Positions 31,741 to 42,120 are shown, numbered from the stretch's first letter. The stretch: 64,000 bases of DNA from Entamoeba invadens IP1 (GCF_000330505.1 NW_004191814.1:221695-285694), one strand, 5' to 3'. Made by a program: numbers and translations. Notes: generated by a model not told the origin, from the sequence alone.

Positions 31741-32649
31741 CTATAATAGTATTAATAATAAACTATAAAAACAGCCACAAATCCATGCAGTTATTCGTGT
31801 CACATCTCCCTCTTTTTCGGTGAACTCAGTCTTGGCTCCAAAGAAATTGCCAATTTCGCCGTCGATGATAAACCCCATAGTTTTCTTCAGCCAGAAACCG
31901 TAAAAAATCCCAAAGAGATTTTTAGATCCATCTTGAAAATACGTTGGGATTGCATCGGCGGAACGCTTAGGATTGAAAAGGGTTGTTTTTCCACTATCAG
32001 AGTATATGAAAAGGCTCTTGTCTCCGTCAAACGTGTCTTGCATAACCTCCTTTGGCATCAAGCTGTGAAAACTCCCAAAAGAACCACTTTTTGTCTCGAC
32101 ATGAATTAAAACATTTTTCTGGTTTTTCGTTTTAGCAAAGAAAACTGATGGGACAATTTTGTCGACTTTAGTGTCGAACAAACATTTTGTTGGGTGGAGA
32201 TGCGTTCGCTGAAAAACGCATTCGATGACATTTTCGGGTATGACCGATTTTTCTTTTTCGGCGTTGTCTATTTTATCTTCCTTTTTTTCGACTTTTTCGT
32301 CTTCATCAATTTTCACAACAAGTTTTTCGTCTTGTGCTTTTTCTTCGATTTTTTCGTCTTTTCTTTCGACTTGTTTTCCCCCCAAAAAACATTGGATTAT
32401 TTGTTCTTGTAATTTATTATTATCTTTCTCATTCAAGCTCATCATGTTTTGAGTTTGACCGATGATATTCATCAAGCTTTGACTATTTTCATTTCTCATC
32501 TCAGCTTCTCCTTCATTGACAATTGCAGGAGCCTTTTCCTCGTTCGTTTGTGGGACATTCTTATAGACGTACAGTCTTAATTCGTTGAGCTCTTTTCTCA
32601 TTGACTTTACTTCTTCCAGAATTGATCCAAGAATTTCTTTATTATCCAT
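31741..32649 (-). CDS. TLDc-like domain protein with N-terminal coiled coil
   Basis: The 302-residue protein begins with a coiled coil (about 5-30, LGSILEEVKSMRKELNELR), continues through a Lys/Glu-rich low-complexity linker (about 100-145), and ends in a beta-rich domain: VLIHVETKSGSFGSFHS, KSLFIYSDSGKT, GFIIDGEIGNFFGAKTEF. This order matches the TLDc-like family expanded in Entamoeba. The last 10 residues (hydrophobic) run into AT-rich sequence and may not be the true end. It is 51 bp from the FKBP gene in the same orientation. Function unknown; TLDc proteins elsewhere act with V-ATPase in oxidative-stress protection. Confidence 0.6.
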   Translation of the reverse strand: MDNKEILGSILEEVKSMRKELNELRLYVYKNVPQTNEEKAPAIVNEGEAEMRNENSQSLMNIIGQTQNMMSLNEKDNNKLQEQIIQCFLGGKQVERKDEKIEEKAQDEKLVVKIDEDEKVEKKEDKIDNAEKEKSVIPENVIECVFQRTHLHPTKCLFDTKVDKIVPSVFFAKTKNQKNVLIHVETKSGSFGSFHSLMPKEVMQDTFDGDKSLFIYSDSGKTTLFNPKRSADAIPTYFQDGSKNLFGIFYGFWLKKTMGFIIDGEIGNFFGAKTEFTEKEGDVTRITAWICGCFYSLLLILL

Positions 32650-32757
32650 TTAACGATATTTAGTTCATGTAGTTCGATTTCTTTTCGTTCTTTTTTCATA
32701 TAGTACTTTTTTTTAACAATTATATTATTATTGTATAGTACATAACCCACCCACAAA

Positions 32758-33336
32758 TTACAGCAGTAAATAACCAAACGAGAAGTCTACGGAGTCGAGT
32801 TGTTCCATAAACCCGACTTTCTTCTTAACGTCCCAGTCGTTCTTATCTAGTCCCGGGCAAAGCCAGTGGTCTGCCAAGAAGCATTGAGTTCTTTCTTTGT
32901 TCTTTGGTTGTACTTTGAAGCTGTAGTGCATCAGTTGTTGAATAAATCCGTTGTTAGGTGCTATCAGTGGGCGGACCTTCATTACGTGGTTATATGCTTC
33001 TTCAAAAGTCATCCCGGTTTTAATTAAATAGGCAATGACCAACGTTGCTGATCGGGACACCCCCATTTGGCAATGGACCAACACACTTTTCTCCGTTTTG
33101 TCTATGAACGTATTGATCGAATCAAACTGGCTCAACAAATCAGTGTCTTCTAGATCCTCCACACACAACCACTTCCGCGATTTGATACATCCCGGGATCT
33201 TTGGCTCAACCTCGATTATAGATACAACTGACTTGATCTTGTACCGCTCTAACAATTCCGCACTCTCAGCTGCCTCGAGGCTACCAAGATATAACTTACT
33301 GGGAATGACCTCACTAATTAGCGTCCAGTCTTCCAT
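32758..33336 (-). CDS. Dual-specificity protein phosphatase
   Basis: The 192-residue protein has the Cys-phosphatase signature VHCQMGVSRSA, catalytic Cys89 and Arg95, with the general-acid Asp likely near residues 62-65 (VEDLEDTD). The N-terminal EVIPSKLYLGSLEAAES and SYNHVMKVRPLIAPNNGF-like segment (YNHVMKVRPLIAPNNGF) match the DUSP fold. Expected role: dephosphorylation of Ser/Thr/Tyr in signalling proteins such as MAP kinases; no kinase-interaction domain is visible. The C-terminal 45 residues are additional and unrecognised. It is an ordinary-size, intronless gene. Confidence 0.9.
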   Translation of the reverse strand: MEDWTLISEVIPSKLYLGSLEAAESAELLERYKIKSVVSIIEVEPKIPGCIKSRKWLCVEDLEDTDLLSQFDSINTFIDKTEKSVLVHCQMGVSRSATLVIAYLIKTGMTFEEAYNHVMKVRPLIAPNNGFIQQLMHYSFKVQPKNKERTQCFLADHWLCPGLDKNDWDVKKKVGFMEQLDSVDFSFGYLLL

Positions 33337-33573
33337 TGTCCCTTTTCTATTATGAAGTTATTGTTATTTTCTTGCTAAATTAAACTACTATTATTTATAG
33401 TTATATTTTACTATAATCAGAGCTTTGTGTGGTATCTATACAGTTATTAAACTAAATGATAAATTTTAATACAGCTTTTTAGTAAACCATAATTTATGAC
33501 AAAAAAACTATATGATATAATACACTACACATGTAATTAGAGTTACTAGTAAAAAGAACTATACAAACACCAA

Positions 33574-34254
33574 TCAATTCATGAAGAACGGCTTTCTGTG
33601 TATGTCTGGGACATCTCCTCGGTCTCTCATTCTCCGATAAGCGGCATTGACCTCTTCAGGCAATAAAGGACCGGCGCCTCCTTTGTCGTCCTCTCTGACT
33701 CTTTGTGTCTCTGAGACGAGTTCTGCCAAGAACACTTTACAAACCGCGGACATGACGTGTTGAGTATCTTTTGGAACAACGAGTGTGTCGTCGATGCTTT
33801 CCATGACCGACGCGACCTGTTTTCCCTCGAAGAAGATGTCAGCGTTGTCGAGGTAAGCTTTCTTGAAAGTTGGGTCTAACAATTTGAGTTGTTTCTTCTT
33901 CTCGACGGCATCCATCTCCTCGTCGAACGTCGAGACGCCGTTCTGGTCGAGAAACGGCTCGATGATTTGCTTTAAAACTTTTAAAGATCTTGTCTCGGTA
34001 GACTTCTGTGGCGCATCAGTAGCAGTGCCTTTAAGAAGCTCATCAGGAAAGGCGGCTTCTTCAAAGCCTTCTTCGGTTTTTATGGTATCTTCGTCGTCAT
34101 CATCTTCTAATGTGTTGTTGTCGTCTTCTTGAAAAGTGTTGTTCGTCTCATCATCCGGAGCATCATCAATGGGTGGGGGGACTTGAACGCTCTGGGAAAA
34201 TGAGGGAAGAGATGGAATCTTCGCGTTTAAGGATGGGAGTGGCGGCTTCGACAT
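33574..34254 (-). CDS. TAF11: TAF11-like TFIID subunit
   Basis: The first ATG is at 34254, giving 226 residues (the frame upstream uses a non-ATG codon). The N-terminal 90 residues are Pro-rich then very acidic (EDDDDEDT). The C-terminal third has a histone-fold helix set: TQHVMSAVCKVFLAELVSETQRV, then GPLLPEEVNAAYRRMRDRGDVP, which matches the C-terminal histone fold of TAF11 (TAFII28), the partner of TAF13 in TFIID. It lies divergent to a small unknown gene (216 bp apart). Identity rests on the C-terminal segment, so the confidence is moderate. Confidence 0.65.
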   Translation of the reverse strand: MSKPPLPSLNAKIPSLPSFSQSVQVPPPIDDAPDDETNNTFQEDDNNTLEDDDDEDTIKTEEGFEEAAFPDELLKGTATDAPQKSTETRSLKVLKQIIEPFLDQNGVSTFDEEMDAVEKKKQLKLLDPTFKKAYLDNADIFFEGKQVASVMESIDDTLVVPKDTQHVMSAVCKVFLAELVSETQRVREDDKGGAGPLLPEEVNAAYRRMRDRGDVPDIHRKPFFMN

Positions 34255-34470
34255 TCTGACACGTCTCAATTTGTGAGTTGCGAGATTGTTGGTTTTTTCT
34301 TTTTTTACTCATTTTGTCAATTGTGGTGATGCTGTTTCCCGTTTGTGTGGTTAAAAATATGGCAAAATTAAGATAAAAATCAAATTTATTAAGTCGAAGA
34401 AAAATGAAAAGTCGTGATTGTCGCATCGGAAAGAAAGTGCATTTGGGGCGAAAAAAGTGAGAACAAATTG

Positions 34471-34746
34471 ATGGAAGACTTACTTGGTATTGTCAAAGAC
34501 AGTATCGAAGAAAAGGTGAAACAGGACGTGGACTATTACCACACAAAGAACATTTACCACAACGCGAAGAATGACTTGAAATTCTTGTTGAAAAAGAAGG
34601 AGATACTCAGCGAAAACATGTGGAAAAAGGATTATGCAGAGGAATACCAAATGACCTTGACACAGATTGTTGCAAAGAACTTCGAGATCGAAGAGTCGCG
34701 CGTCATATTGCACGACATGAAATCGCGGCGAGAGCGGCAGTTATAA
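34471..34746 (+). CDS. Small coiled-coil unknown protein
   Basis: The first ATG is at 34471 (MEDLLGIVKDSIEEK), giving 91 residues, nearly all predicted helix with heptad-like charges; the C-terminus is Arg-rich (MKSRRERQL). No family was recognised. It ends 39 bp before the next gene on the same strand and is divergent from the TAF11-like gene. Confidence 0.6.
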   Translation: MEDLLGIVKDSIEEKVKQDVDYYHTKNIYHNAKNDLKFLLKKKEILSENMWKKDYAEEYQMTLTQIVAKNFEIEESRVILHDMKSRRERQL

Positions 34747-34785
34747 CAAAAGGTTTTTGTTTTTTTATCTATCTAAAAAATCAGA

Positions 34786-35211
34786 ATGAACACAGAAATA
34801 CAGGAACCCCTCGACACCTTTTATGGCAAGGAACTTGGGTACACATTGGATATTCCACTTTTCAACACAAGTGGTGATGGAAATATCTCAAAAACACCAA
34901 AAGACCCGATGACGCAGATTTACGAAATTGATGTGATGTCGTTATGCGACCTCCAGAAGTTTCAAATCAATTGGGGTTTCTTGGAAAGTCATCACAATGA
35001 CGTTCTTTCCGCGATCAGAAGTGTTGAAGAGAAGATGTATCAAACCGTCCAAAAAGACTGTCTTTTTGAACCATTCATGTGGCAGCTTTTCTCTCAAAGA
35101 CCAACTTTCGAGCAATGTTACACCAAATTTTTGGAAGTTTTTGGTGAAAGTTCTGTTGGTTACGTCGTTGAGCTTTGGAAGACTTTCATTTATCTCCACG
35201 TCTCGCAGTGA
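34786..35211 (+). CDS. Unknown 141-residue protein
   Basis: Starts MNTEIQEPLDTFYGKELG with an ATG right after TCAGA, similar to the Entamoeba initiator context. The base composition and the dense aromatic C-terminal helix (PFMWQLFSQRPTFEQCYTKF) look like a real folded protein. No domain was recognised. It is the second gene of a same-strand pair 39 bp apart, convergent with the ArfGAP gene. Confidence 0.6.
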   Translation: MNTEIQEPLDTFYGKELGYTLDIPLFNTSGDGNISKTPKDPMTQIYEIDVMSLCDLQKFQINWGFLESHHNDVLSAIRSVEEKMYQTVQKDCLFEPFMWQLFSQRPTFEQCYTKFLEVFGESSVGYVVELWKTFIYLHVSQ

Positions 35212-35431
35212 TTCCTTTTTTAACTGTTTTTATTCCACTTCATGAAGTCTGATTTTCTTGCATTTATATCAACAATTTGATTCGTTTGTTTAAATGAGTT
35301 GTATGTAACTTTTTTAATAATTAATTACTAGTTTATGCTAACTAGTATCATATTATATATTATAATAAAATGTAGTAAATTACAAATAACGGGACGTACA
35401 CAGAAAAGTGATGAAAAAAACGGGAATTCAA

Positions 35432-36217
35432 TTACACAATGAGGCACTCCTCGACGCCGACGGCATGTCCGATCTGTGTCAGGTATGACTCTTGTCCGTT
35501 GCCAGTGGTGTTTTCATAAGCTTTACATGAGTTTGGAGTATTTTCTTGTCCTTGATCATCGCCTATGACTACGTCACTCTCGTTTTGCTCTTCCTGTTGA
35601 TTTGAGAAATTTTGAAAATTGTCGTGGTGGGAATTTTCGGTGGTGTCCGACTGTTTAGCCACAAAGGAGCTCTCGACAAAGTTTTCGCGGTCTTCTTCGC
35701 GCTTTGCTTCTGAGACGTTTTTGCGGCGCGTCTGAGGTTTTTCATCGCCACCGATGGTCTCCCATTCGTCTGTCAGAACTTCGTCGGACGCCTTTGTTGA
35801 TATCATTGGAGCACTTTTTATTGGTGCGGAATGTGTTTGTGGGATTGTTGATTTTGTAGAGTTCTTTTTCATCATTTCTTTGTAGTCGCGAGCGGCTTGT
35901 GAGTTGTATTTTTCTTGAAGCCCCAATTTCTCTGCGCCGTGTTGACGGAGGTAAAGCGCAAATTGGGCATTGCCGCCTGCTTTCATGACTTCGAGTTCGG
36001 AGTACTTCCACTCGTCCATGTCGCATGAGCGAACGAATGTGAGGTGAACACCAAGTCCTCTATGAAGTCCCGCACAATTAATGCACAAAAAGATTCCATA
36101 AGGCGCAGAAGCCCACGTTGGGTTAGCCGCACCGCACTCGAAACATCTACAATTTTCTCGTTGTTGGCGAAGGTGGTGAAAGACTCTGTCTCTGTCCATA
36201 GTACTTGCATAACTCAT
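35432..36217 (-). CDS. ArfGAP domain protein
   Basis: The 261-residue protein has an N-terminal ArfGAP zinc finger with the fold signature CxxC...CxxC: Cys25, Cys28, Cys45, Cys48, separated by 16 residues, and the catalytic arginine in GLHRGLGVH (Arg53). Beyond residue 110 it is Ser/Asn/Glu-rich with no second domain. The start [25 protein letters not shown] leaves a normal N-terminal helix. Expected role: GTPase activation of Arf at Golgi/COPI membranes, like ARFGAP1-type proteins. The disordered tail likely binds coat or cargo. An alternative start at Met7 is equally possible. Confidence 0.9.
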   Translation of the reverse strand: MSYASTMDRDRVFHHLRQQRENCRCFECGAANPTWASAPYGIFLCINCAGLHRGLGVHLTFVRSCDMDEWKYSELEVMKAGGNAQFALYLRQHGAEKLGLQEKYNSQAARDYKEMMKKNSTKSTIPQTHSAPIKSAPMISTKASDEVLTDEWETIGGDEKPQTRRKNVSEAKREEDRENFVESSFVAKQSDTTENSHHDNFQNFSNQQEEQNESDVVIGDDQGQENTPNSCKAYENTTGNGQESYLTQIGHAVGVEECLIV

Positions 36218-36466
36218 TCTTTGTGGGGATCAATTGGTTTAGAAATTTCAATTGAGTAGGGTTTCCATTTTTCTCGGTTTTCACAAGCAATTTTTTCTTT
36301 GGTATTCTTGAAAGGAAAAGCATACGATTTTCTGTTTGAGTTATACGATGAATATTATACAAAATACCGTCTTTATTAAATAAAAATAATATTTTAGATA
36401 TTTTAAGTCTATTTGAGAGATAATTTTGTTTCTATTGTCAATCCATATATGTGACGTTTCTAAAAT

Positions 36467-36991
36467 TCAATTACAAAGTGACCCGTCATGCTCTGACAGG
36501 GGAAGTGAGTCGATAAAACACAATGTGAATGGGACTGTCGCGGTTTTGTGAAACCCAAAATATTCAAGAACTAATGTGAAGAAGTACAAAAACGATATAC
36601 CTGAACTATTGACTACTTTATCTGAACAATGATGTATAACCGCAATCCTGTTCCATTTTAAAGCTATTTTGAATGGTACATTATTTTTCAAGAGGACTAT
36701 GATGTGTCCCATCTCATGAACTATACACGACACTAATAATATGAGTAAAGAGTAAACGGGATGTTCAAATAAGTCAGTCAAGTCCGTTTGAAACAAAACG
36801 AAGTGGAAAACCAAAACACAACTAAAGTACTTGGGGATGTGTTGATAAATTTTTAATAGTAAATAGAATAACTCGACGGTATAGCATTTGTTTTCATTTG
36901 CTTGAATGGGAATAACAATTTCAATGGGATTGATATAAAGAAAAATCAATGTAAATGTTATACAGAGGACAAGACAGAAAAGTATCACCAT
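36467..36991 (-). CDS. M50-like (site-2-protease type) integral membrane protein
   Basis: The 174-residue protein has at least four hydrophobic segments and the zinc motif HEMGH (residues about 91-95, in VHEMGHIIVLL), followed by an SLPLSEHDG segment that resembles the second M50 motif (NxxPxxxxDG). The expected role would be intramembrane proteolysis. It is short and ends right after the DG segment (SLCN), so the helix that normally follows the DG in site-2 proteases is missing; this may be a truncated or different metallopeptidase. The ATG at 36991 is clear. No intron that would extend it was found. Confidence 0.6.
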   Translation of the reverse strand: MVILFCLVLCITFTLIFLYINPIEIVIPIQANENKCYTVELFYLLLKIYQHIPKYFSCVLVFHFVLFQTDLTDLFEHPVYSLLILLVSCIVHEMGHIIVLLKNNVPFKIALKWNRIAVIHHCSDKVVNSSGISFLYFFTLVLEYFGFHKTATVPFTLCFIDSLPLSEHDGSLCN

Positions 36992-37165
36992 TAATACAAA
37001 AACGATATTCTTTTTAAAGTTTAATCAGAGTTAGACAAAAAAACTATTTGATCGTTTTTTTATAATATTTTTTACTAATAATAATAGCTCTAAAATAGCT
37101 GTTGCCTCACTGTTATTGAATAAGTAAAACTCAACACAAAGAACATGTAACCCTCAACCAAAAAT

Positions 37166-38197
37166 TCAATCCAAGTCTATACATTTGTGTTCGACTTTTG
37201 TTATCGTTTTGTTCTCGGCTTTTTCGGTTGGAAACACGTCACCAATATTATTCACCCCGTCATACAAAAACGCTCCACACTCTTTGCTTGTATAAGTCTC
37301 TCTTCCTCCTATAACATTGATCACCTCTTGTGCCGCAAGTGATCCCACAATACTATTGACAGGCGCCCAATCAAGTCCAACTCCCAAATACACTCTTTGT
37401 ATTAATAATATATTAATAATATAATTAATTATAACACTTGTAATAACATTGAAATAACAAATATTAAAATCGAAAAAAAAACATTTTGAATAACAAACTT
37501 CAAACACTCCTCACTGGTTTCTAAAACATTTTTGAATAACAAATATTGATTGTATGTGGTCTGTTTGTTGAATTGATCATAATAAAGTCTTTGAACCTCG
37601 CGAGCTGGAAGAGGAGGGTACTGACTTACAATACAGTCTTTAATATTTTTGGTGTGTCCATTAACGTTCTTTAAGTAAAATACGCCTGTGTACCCGACAC
37701 TCCGACAGAACAAAATGGGGTTGCCACATGTTTCAATTTTCGAAATTATTTTCTCCTCTGGCGAAGTTATGACAACCATACTAACTTTGCTCAAGAGGTC
37801 TTCTGTGATACCACTCTCATCGATGATTTCAACTTTCAGTTCCGTGTTTACTGAATTCACGTTATTTACACTGTCGACCCTCTACATGTGAAATATACTA
37901 TACTTTATTAAATAAAAAACTATAAATGTGTAATTTGAAAAAAGAACAAACGTCTTTACCAATAACAGGGGAAAATAAGTGATTTTTGTCGTCTTGTGTG
38001 GTGAGCACATTTTGCGACTTAAAAGTGTCACAGACAGTCAACTTCGATACTCCACTAATGACCACATTTTTCAAGATCTCCGACATTAATGCGTCATACC
38101 CAATAATGAGTAGATGCGCTGAGAGAATGCGATTCTGGGCGTCGACACCCCACGTCCGAATCGATCGATCATACAACTTGGCAGTCTCTTTATTCAT
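37166..38197 (-). CDS. SAE1: SUMO-activating enzyme E1 subunit, AOS1/SAE1-like (three exons)
   Basis: Exons 38197-37952, 37881-37499 and 37394-37166; introns of 70 nt (GTTTGT...TAG) and 104 nt (GTTTGT...AAG) join in phase into 285 residues. The start MNKETAKLYDRSIRTWGVDAQ with LIIGYDALMSEILKN matches the ThiF/Rossmann fold of E1 subunits that begin YDRQIRLWG. It lacks the catalytic cysteine domain and ubiquitin-fold domain, so it is the small subunit of a heterodimeric E1. GLDWAPVNSIVGSLAAQEV is the crossover region conserved in AOS1. The partner UBA2 is not in this window. APPBP1 (Nedd8 E1) is the alternative, less likely by length. Confidence 0.85.
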
Positions 38198-38277
38198 CTC
38201 CTTTTATAGTTCGTTATAGTTCTTTTATAATAATTATAGTTTAATTGGTATAGTTAACAAATCTTGAATGAGTGGTA

Positions 38278-38836
38278 TTAATTATTCGGTTCTGCGGTAT
38301 TCACCTGCGAGATGATGAGGTTTTCCATTGTCCGTTGTCTCTTAAACGGTGTTGTTGTCTCTTTAATTGAAGGTTTTGGTGTTTGTGCGCTACGTATTAG
38401 TTATTAAAATAATAGTTTTGATATAGTATATTTTAGTTTTATTAGCAATAGTTTCGTGATTAGTAAAAAACCAATAAAAGAACTATACACGCGAGTAACA
38501 GATATATAGTAACACAATAGTAAAACTAACAAACATCATGACCATTTCGTTGAGGTACTTTTCAAGGCCATTTGCTAGGAACTCCATTCTCTTCAAACTT
38601 TGATCCATCGTCTCTGCTCGTTTAATTGCCAATAGTGAAGCTTCAGGAGAGTAATCCATCATTGCTTCTAACCCGTTCATCAAATCGTTTGTGAAGTCGA
38701 ATGACACTTTGGGGTATTCGGTATACAAAGATACTCCGACTATCTCAGGAGCGGCAATCATCCCCTCCGGAACTACGGGAGCAATTTTTGTCTTCGGTTT
38801 ACTTTGTAAGTTGAGCTTCTTGAAAAAATTGAACAT
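38278..38836 (-). CDS. Unknown protein, two exons
   Basis: Exon 1 is 38836-38535 and exon 2 38389-38278, with a 145-nt intron (GTTTGT...TAG); the joined protein has 137 residues. Reading through the intron would give a false hydrophobic C-terminus. Exon 2 encodes Thr/Pro-rich QTPKPSIKETTTPFKRQRTM, a basic stretch, then ENLIISQVNTAEPNN. The middle is a helix (SLLAIKRAETMDQSLKRMEF). No family was recognised. Confidence 0.7.
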
Positions 38837-39374
38837 TCACACTTCTCAGATTTTTCTTTGTGTTAAATAACAATTCTTTTAAATCGTTTTTTAATTTAAT
38901 TATAGTTTTCTTCATACTAGAAACAAATGGTTATATTTACTAGTTTTTATGATATTTTGTTTTCTATTGAATATACTATTCATACTATTACTCAAATAAG
39001 AATGAGAAACAAAATGGTCCGTTATAAATGATTTAAGTTGGTTTTTAATTTTAGTATTAATACAAATAAATTAACCAAATTGTTTTAAATAAAGTATTAA
39101 AACAAATACCATACAAACTATTGTATCTTAAGTTGATATATATATTTATATTAGAAATATCATATAGTTTATTAATAGTTTCAGTTTAACTCTTTTTGTT
39201 TTTGAGAACAAAAGATTGAGAGGGTGTAATGAATGATAAATTGCTAATCACTTATTTAAGTGGGATTGAAGAATTCAATCTTATTTTCTATAGTAAAACG
39301 GCAAAATATAATTAATTTAACCGATGGCGGAATGACACAAGATAAAAGAAGAAAAAAATGAAGATAATAAAGAC
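38837..39374. other. AT-rich spacer
   Basis: The 540-bp divergent spacer between the unknown two-exon gene and the Cys-rich secreted gene. No element beyond generic A/T runs was recognised. Confidence 0.55.
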
Positions 39375-39647
39375 ATGTTGACTTACTTTGAAGCTATATT
39401 GTTCTGCTTGTTTGTGGTGTGCACGGCAGCTAAAAACAATTGCAGTAGGCTTGAAAAGGCTTATTACTGTCTTGACAGAACCCGATTCGTGTGGTGTTCA
39501 GGAAATGGCCATGGAATCGGAATGAAATGCGATGAAGAGACGGTGTGCAAATGTGGGAAGACTGGGTACAACCCATGTGTCTTTACTTTTCAGGAACTTC
39601 CGGATTGCACAGGTCTTCCAGGTGATTACATTTCCGACGAGGTATGA
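39375..39647 (+). CDS. Secreted 8-Cys protein resembling a single chitin-binding domain
   Basis: The 90-residue protein has a signal peptide (about 1-19, LLF/VV hydrophobic core) and eight cysteines in the mature part at 23, 32, 41, 52, 58, 60, 68 and 78, with aromatics between (YYC, VWC, GYNPC). This spacing resembles the Cys-rich chitin-binding domains of Entamoeba cyst-wall lectins and chitinase (Jessie/Jacob type), where eight or six cysteines and tyrosines bind chitin. Here the domain is alone, with no second module. If true, it would act in the cyst wall. The frame ends at GAGGTATGA, where GTATGA could be a weak donor, so a longer form is possible. Confidence 0.5.
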   Translation: MLTYFEAILFCLFVVCTAAKNNCSRLEKAYYCLDRTRFVWCSGNGHGIGMKCDEETVCKCGKTGYNPCVFTFQELPDCTGLPGDYISDEV

Positions 39648-39844
39648 GAACAACTCTTTAAATACGAACTTGTTGTTAGTATTTATTTAAAGTTCCAAAC
39701 TTGAAAAGTCCATTATAATAAACGACTATATTATCTATAATTAGTATTTCTTTATCACAGAAATATTGTTAAGTCGTTTGTAAAACTAAAACAGTTAACT
39801 TGTCTGAATAAAAACAAAAAACTCCATACCAAAACTTTAATACC

Positions 39845-41709
39845 ATGTCGCTGAAGCGGATCAAAACTCAGACATTTTACTCCTCGCCAGAGATCAAAAG
39901 GCAGGAACTGACTAGTCTGATAGCTTTCTGGGAAAAGCAAAAAACTTTTTCAAATATGTTTAACCAAAAACTGGAAGAACTCTGTGACATTGTAAAGTCG
40001 CATTCGACCTATTTAGAGGCAATGACCTTTCAGCAAATCGTTGGATTTAACAGTTTGTTTTCTTCTAATATTACTAGCGAGTATTACTCTAACAATTGAC
40101 TATTTTATATTATTATATTATTATTATATTATTATTATTATATTATTATTATATTATTATTATTATATTATTATTATTATTATTATATTATTATTATATT
40201 ATTATGATATTAATTATATTAATGTATTATACTATTACTAATTTATACTATTACTATTTTATAATAATATTATAATAAAAATACTATCATTTTAACTAAT
40301 ATTTACTATTAATGTAACGACAAGAAAAGAGCCATTCAGAAACTTTACTCGAATCATTTGCGTTTGTCTCCAGTTCTCTTGAGTCTTTGCAAGTCCAAAC
40401 GAACATGTCCCTTTACAAGACCGACGAAATCTTATCGACTCTGAAGTCGACGAAAAAGACGATTGACAAAGTGAAGAACCCGGAGACGACGACGTCGATG
40501 ATCTTTGAAATATCCGAACGCTTGACTTTTGAGACGTCATTGATGTTTCTGAACTTCTTCCATTCATTCAACGCGACATACACGACCGGGGAGTTATACT
40601 TTTCGTGTAACGAGAATTTGAAATCCGTCCAGGACGAGGCACAGAAGAGGAAGCAGGCGTACGTGTTAAAGCACATGTCAGAGAAACAAACGGTGTTATA
40701 CTGCAATTCGACTCTTTGGCAGATATTAGAAGCTGAAGGCCGACAAGCCAACCAATTACCAAAAGTGATAGAAACGATCATGAATTACTTATATAACAAA
40801 GGATGTACGACTAAAGGTATCTTCCGAGAGATCTACTCAGCGCCTTTAAAAGAAGTAGAAGAGATATATCATCGTATGGGAGTGACTGAAATTGAGGATT
40901 TACCTCCGGACGTAGTAGCGGGCGTCTTAAAGAAGTTTTTGTTACAAATGCCGAATCGGATCTTTGGATATGAAGAAACGATGACCGCGTTAGATAAATG
41001 GCGAGGGCTGAAAGGGAAGAAGAAAGTGAATGCGAGTGAACAACGGAATTTAGTGTGGGAAGCATTAAGAATGATCTCGTCGGAGAACATTACAGTCTTC
41101 CGAAGCATATTAAAGTTGTGTGCGAAGATCGATTCCATGTCAGATGTCAATTCAATGACTCATAAAAATTTGGCGATTTGTTTTGCACCAACACTCTTCA
41201 CTTTTGCTAAAGAAGAAGGGAAGAAACCAGTTGATGCGGTCTGTGGGATATATCTTGTTGAGGCTATCGAGTTCATGAATTTTGCGTTCGCAGAACAACC
41301 TCATTTGTTCCCTTGTGATGTCGATGATAATGTAATGCGGAGATCAAGACGAATGTCCGAGTGTTTAGTAGTCTGTTTAGCAGAAGGGATGAATGATGAC
41401 AAAGAGATATATAAAGGAGTCGAAGACTTTAAAAGAGCAAATGCAAAGAAAATGACTCCTCTTAAAGAACCATCCAAAAATCCTCAACAAATCGATCGAC
41501 CAAAAGCAATCAGAGAAATACCAAAAGTCTTGTTAGATGATATTAGAAACAGTTCCCCTCATCGACTGATCCCAAGCGTTTCTATACATCGCCCTTTACC
41601 TTCTTTACCTAACAAATCAAATAACTCAAACTCAGATATCCCACCTCCCCTCCCACCTCCAAGAACAACACGACGCAAAGCTCATGAACAGACAATGTCT
41701 ACTTTATAA
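39845..41709 (+). CDS. RhoGAP with N-terminal helical (BAR-like) domain, two exons
   Basis: Exon 1 is 39845-40052 and exon 2 40325-41709; the intron (272 nt) has a GTTTGT donor and a CAAG acceptor and carries an ATT microsatellite. The joined protein has 530 residues. Residues about 1-225 are helical with heptad-like pattern (a BAR or F-BAR-type dimer is an inference). The RhoGAP domain spans about 225-400: GIFRE with the arginine finger near Arg237, LPPDVVAGVLKKFLLQMP and MTHKNLAICFAPTLF. The last 60 residues are Pro-rich with PPPLPPPRTTRRK, an SH3-type ligand. It would inactivate Rho/Rac, probably near curved plasma membrane. Confidence 0.85.
40096..40222. repeat. ATT/TAT trinucleotide microsatellite in intron
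   Basis: An almost uninterrupted run of TTA/TTAT units lies inside the 272-nt intron of the RhoGAP gene. It looks length-polymorphic and makes this the longest intron placed in the window. Confidence 0.85.
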
Positions 41710-41895
41710 GGGAATCTTCAATACATCAATGACTTACTATTATTAATCAATTATACTAATCAAGTTACTATTCTTTGCTTGTCAAAAGTAAACTATAATA
41801 TATAATTATATAAAGTATAAAAGATAGTAAAGTGCTCGAGAATTTTTGTTCTCAACCAAAAGTTCAACGCAGACTGAAAACTCGAAAAAGAAGAA

Positions 41896-42060
41896 ATGAC
41901 GGCTCTTTTCGTATTACTCTTCGTCTTTGCATTCTCAGAAGAAATCAAGAAGATCGACCAAAGCAAATACTTCAACTGCGAGTTTCACACACCTCGAAAA
42001 TGTCAGATCGAGAACGAGGAAGGAATTAAAGCCTTTATCAAGTCCGAGTTTTTGAATTAG
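41896..42060 (+). CDS. Small secreted peptide, 54 residues
   Basis: The ATG at 41896 starts a 54-residue frame with a signal peptide (MTALFVLLFVFAFS) and a mature part of about 40 residues with two cysteines (KYFNCEF and PRKCQIE). It follows the RhoGAP gene by 187 bp. The composition is gene-like. Function unknown; a small secreted factor or a fragment of a larger gene. Such peptides are easy to miss by length. Confidence 0.5.
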   Translation: MTALFVLLFVFAFSEEIKKIDQSKYFNCEFHTPRKCQIENEEGIKAFIKSEFLN

Positions 42061-42120
42061 TTTGTATTATAATATTTGCATACTATAATACTATTATTAA
42101 TAGAATAACACCATTTTTAA

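Noticed and set aside
38483..38535. Apparent C-terminal membrane anchor of the 38.8-kb gene
   Set aside because: It begins with a GTTTGT donor and reads intron sequence; splicing gives a soluble Thr/Pro-rich end.
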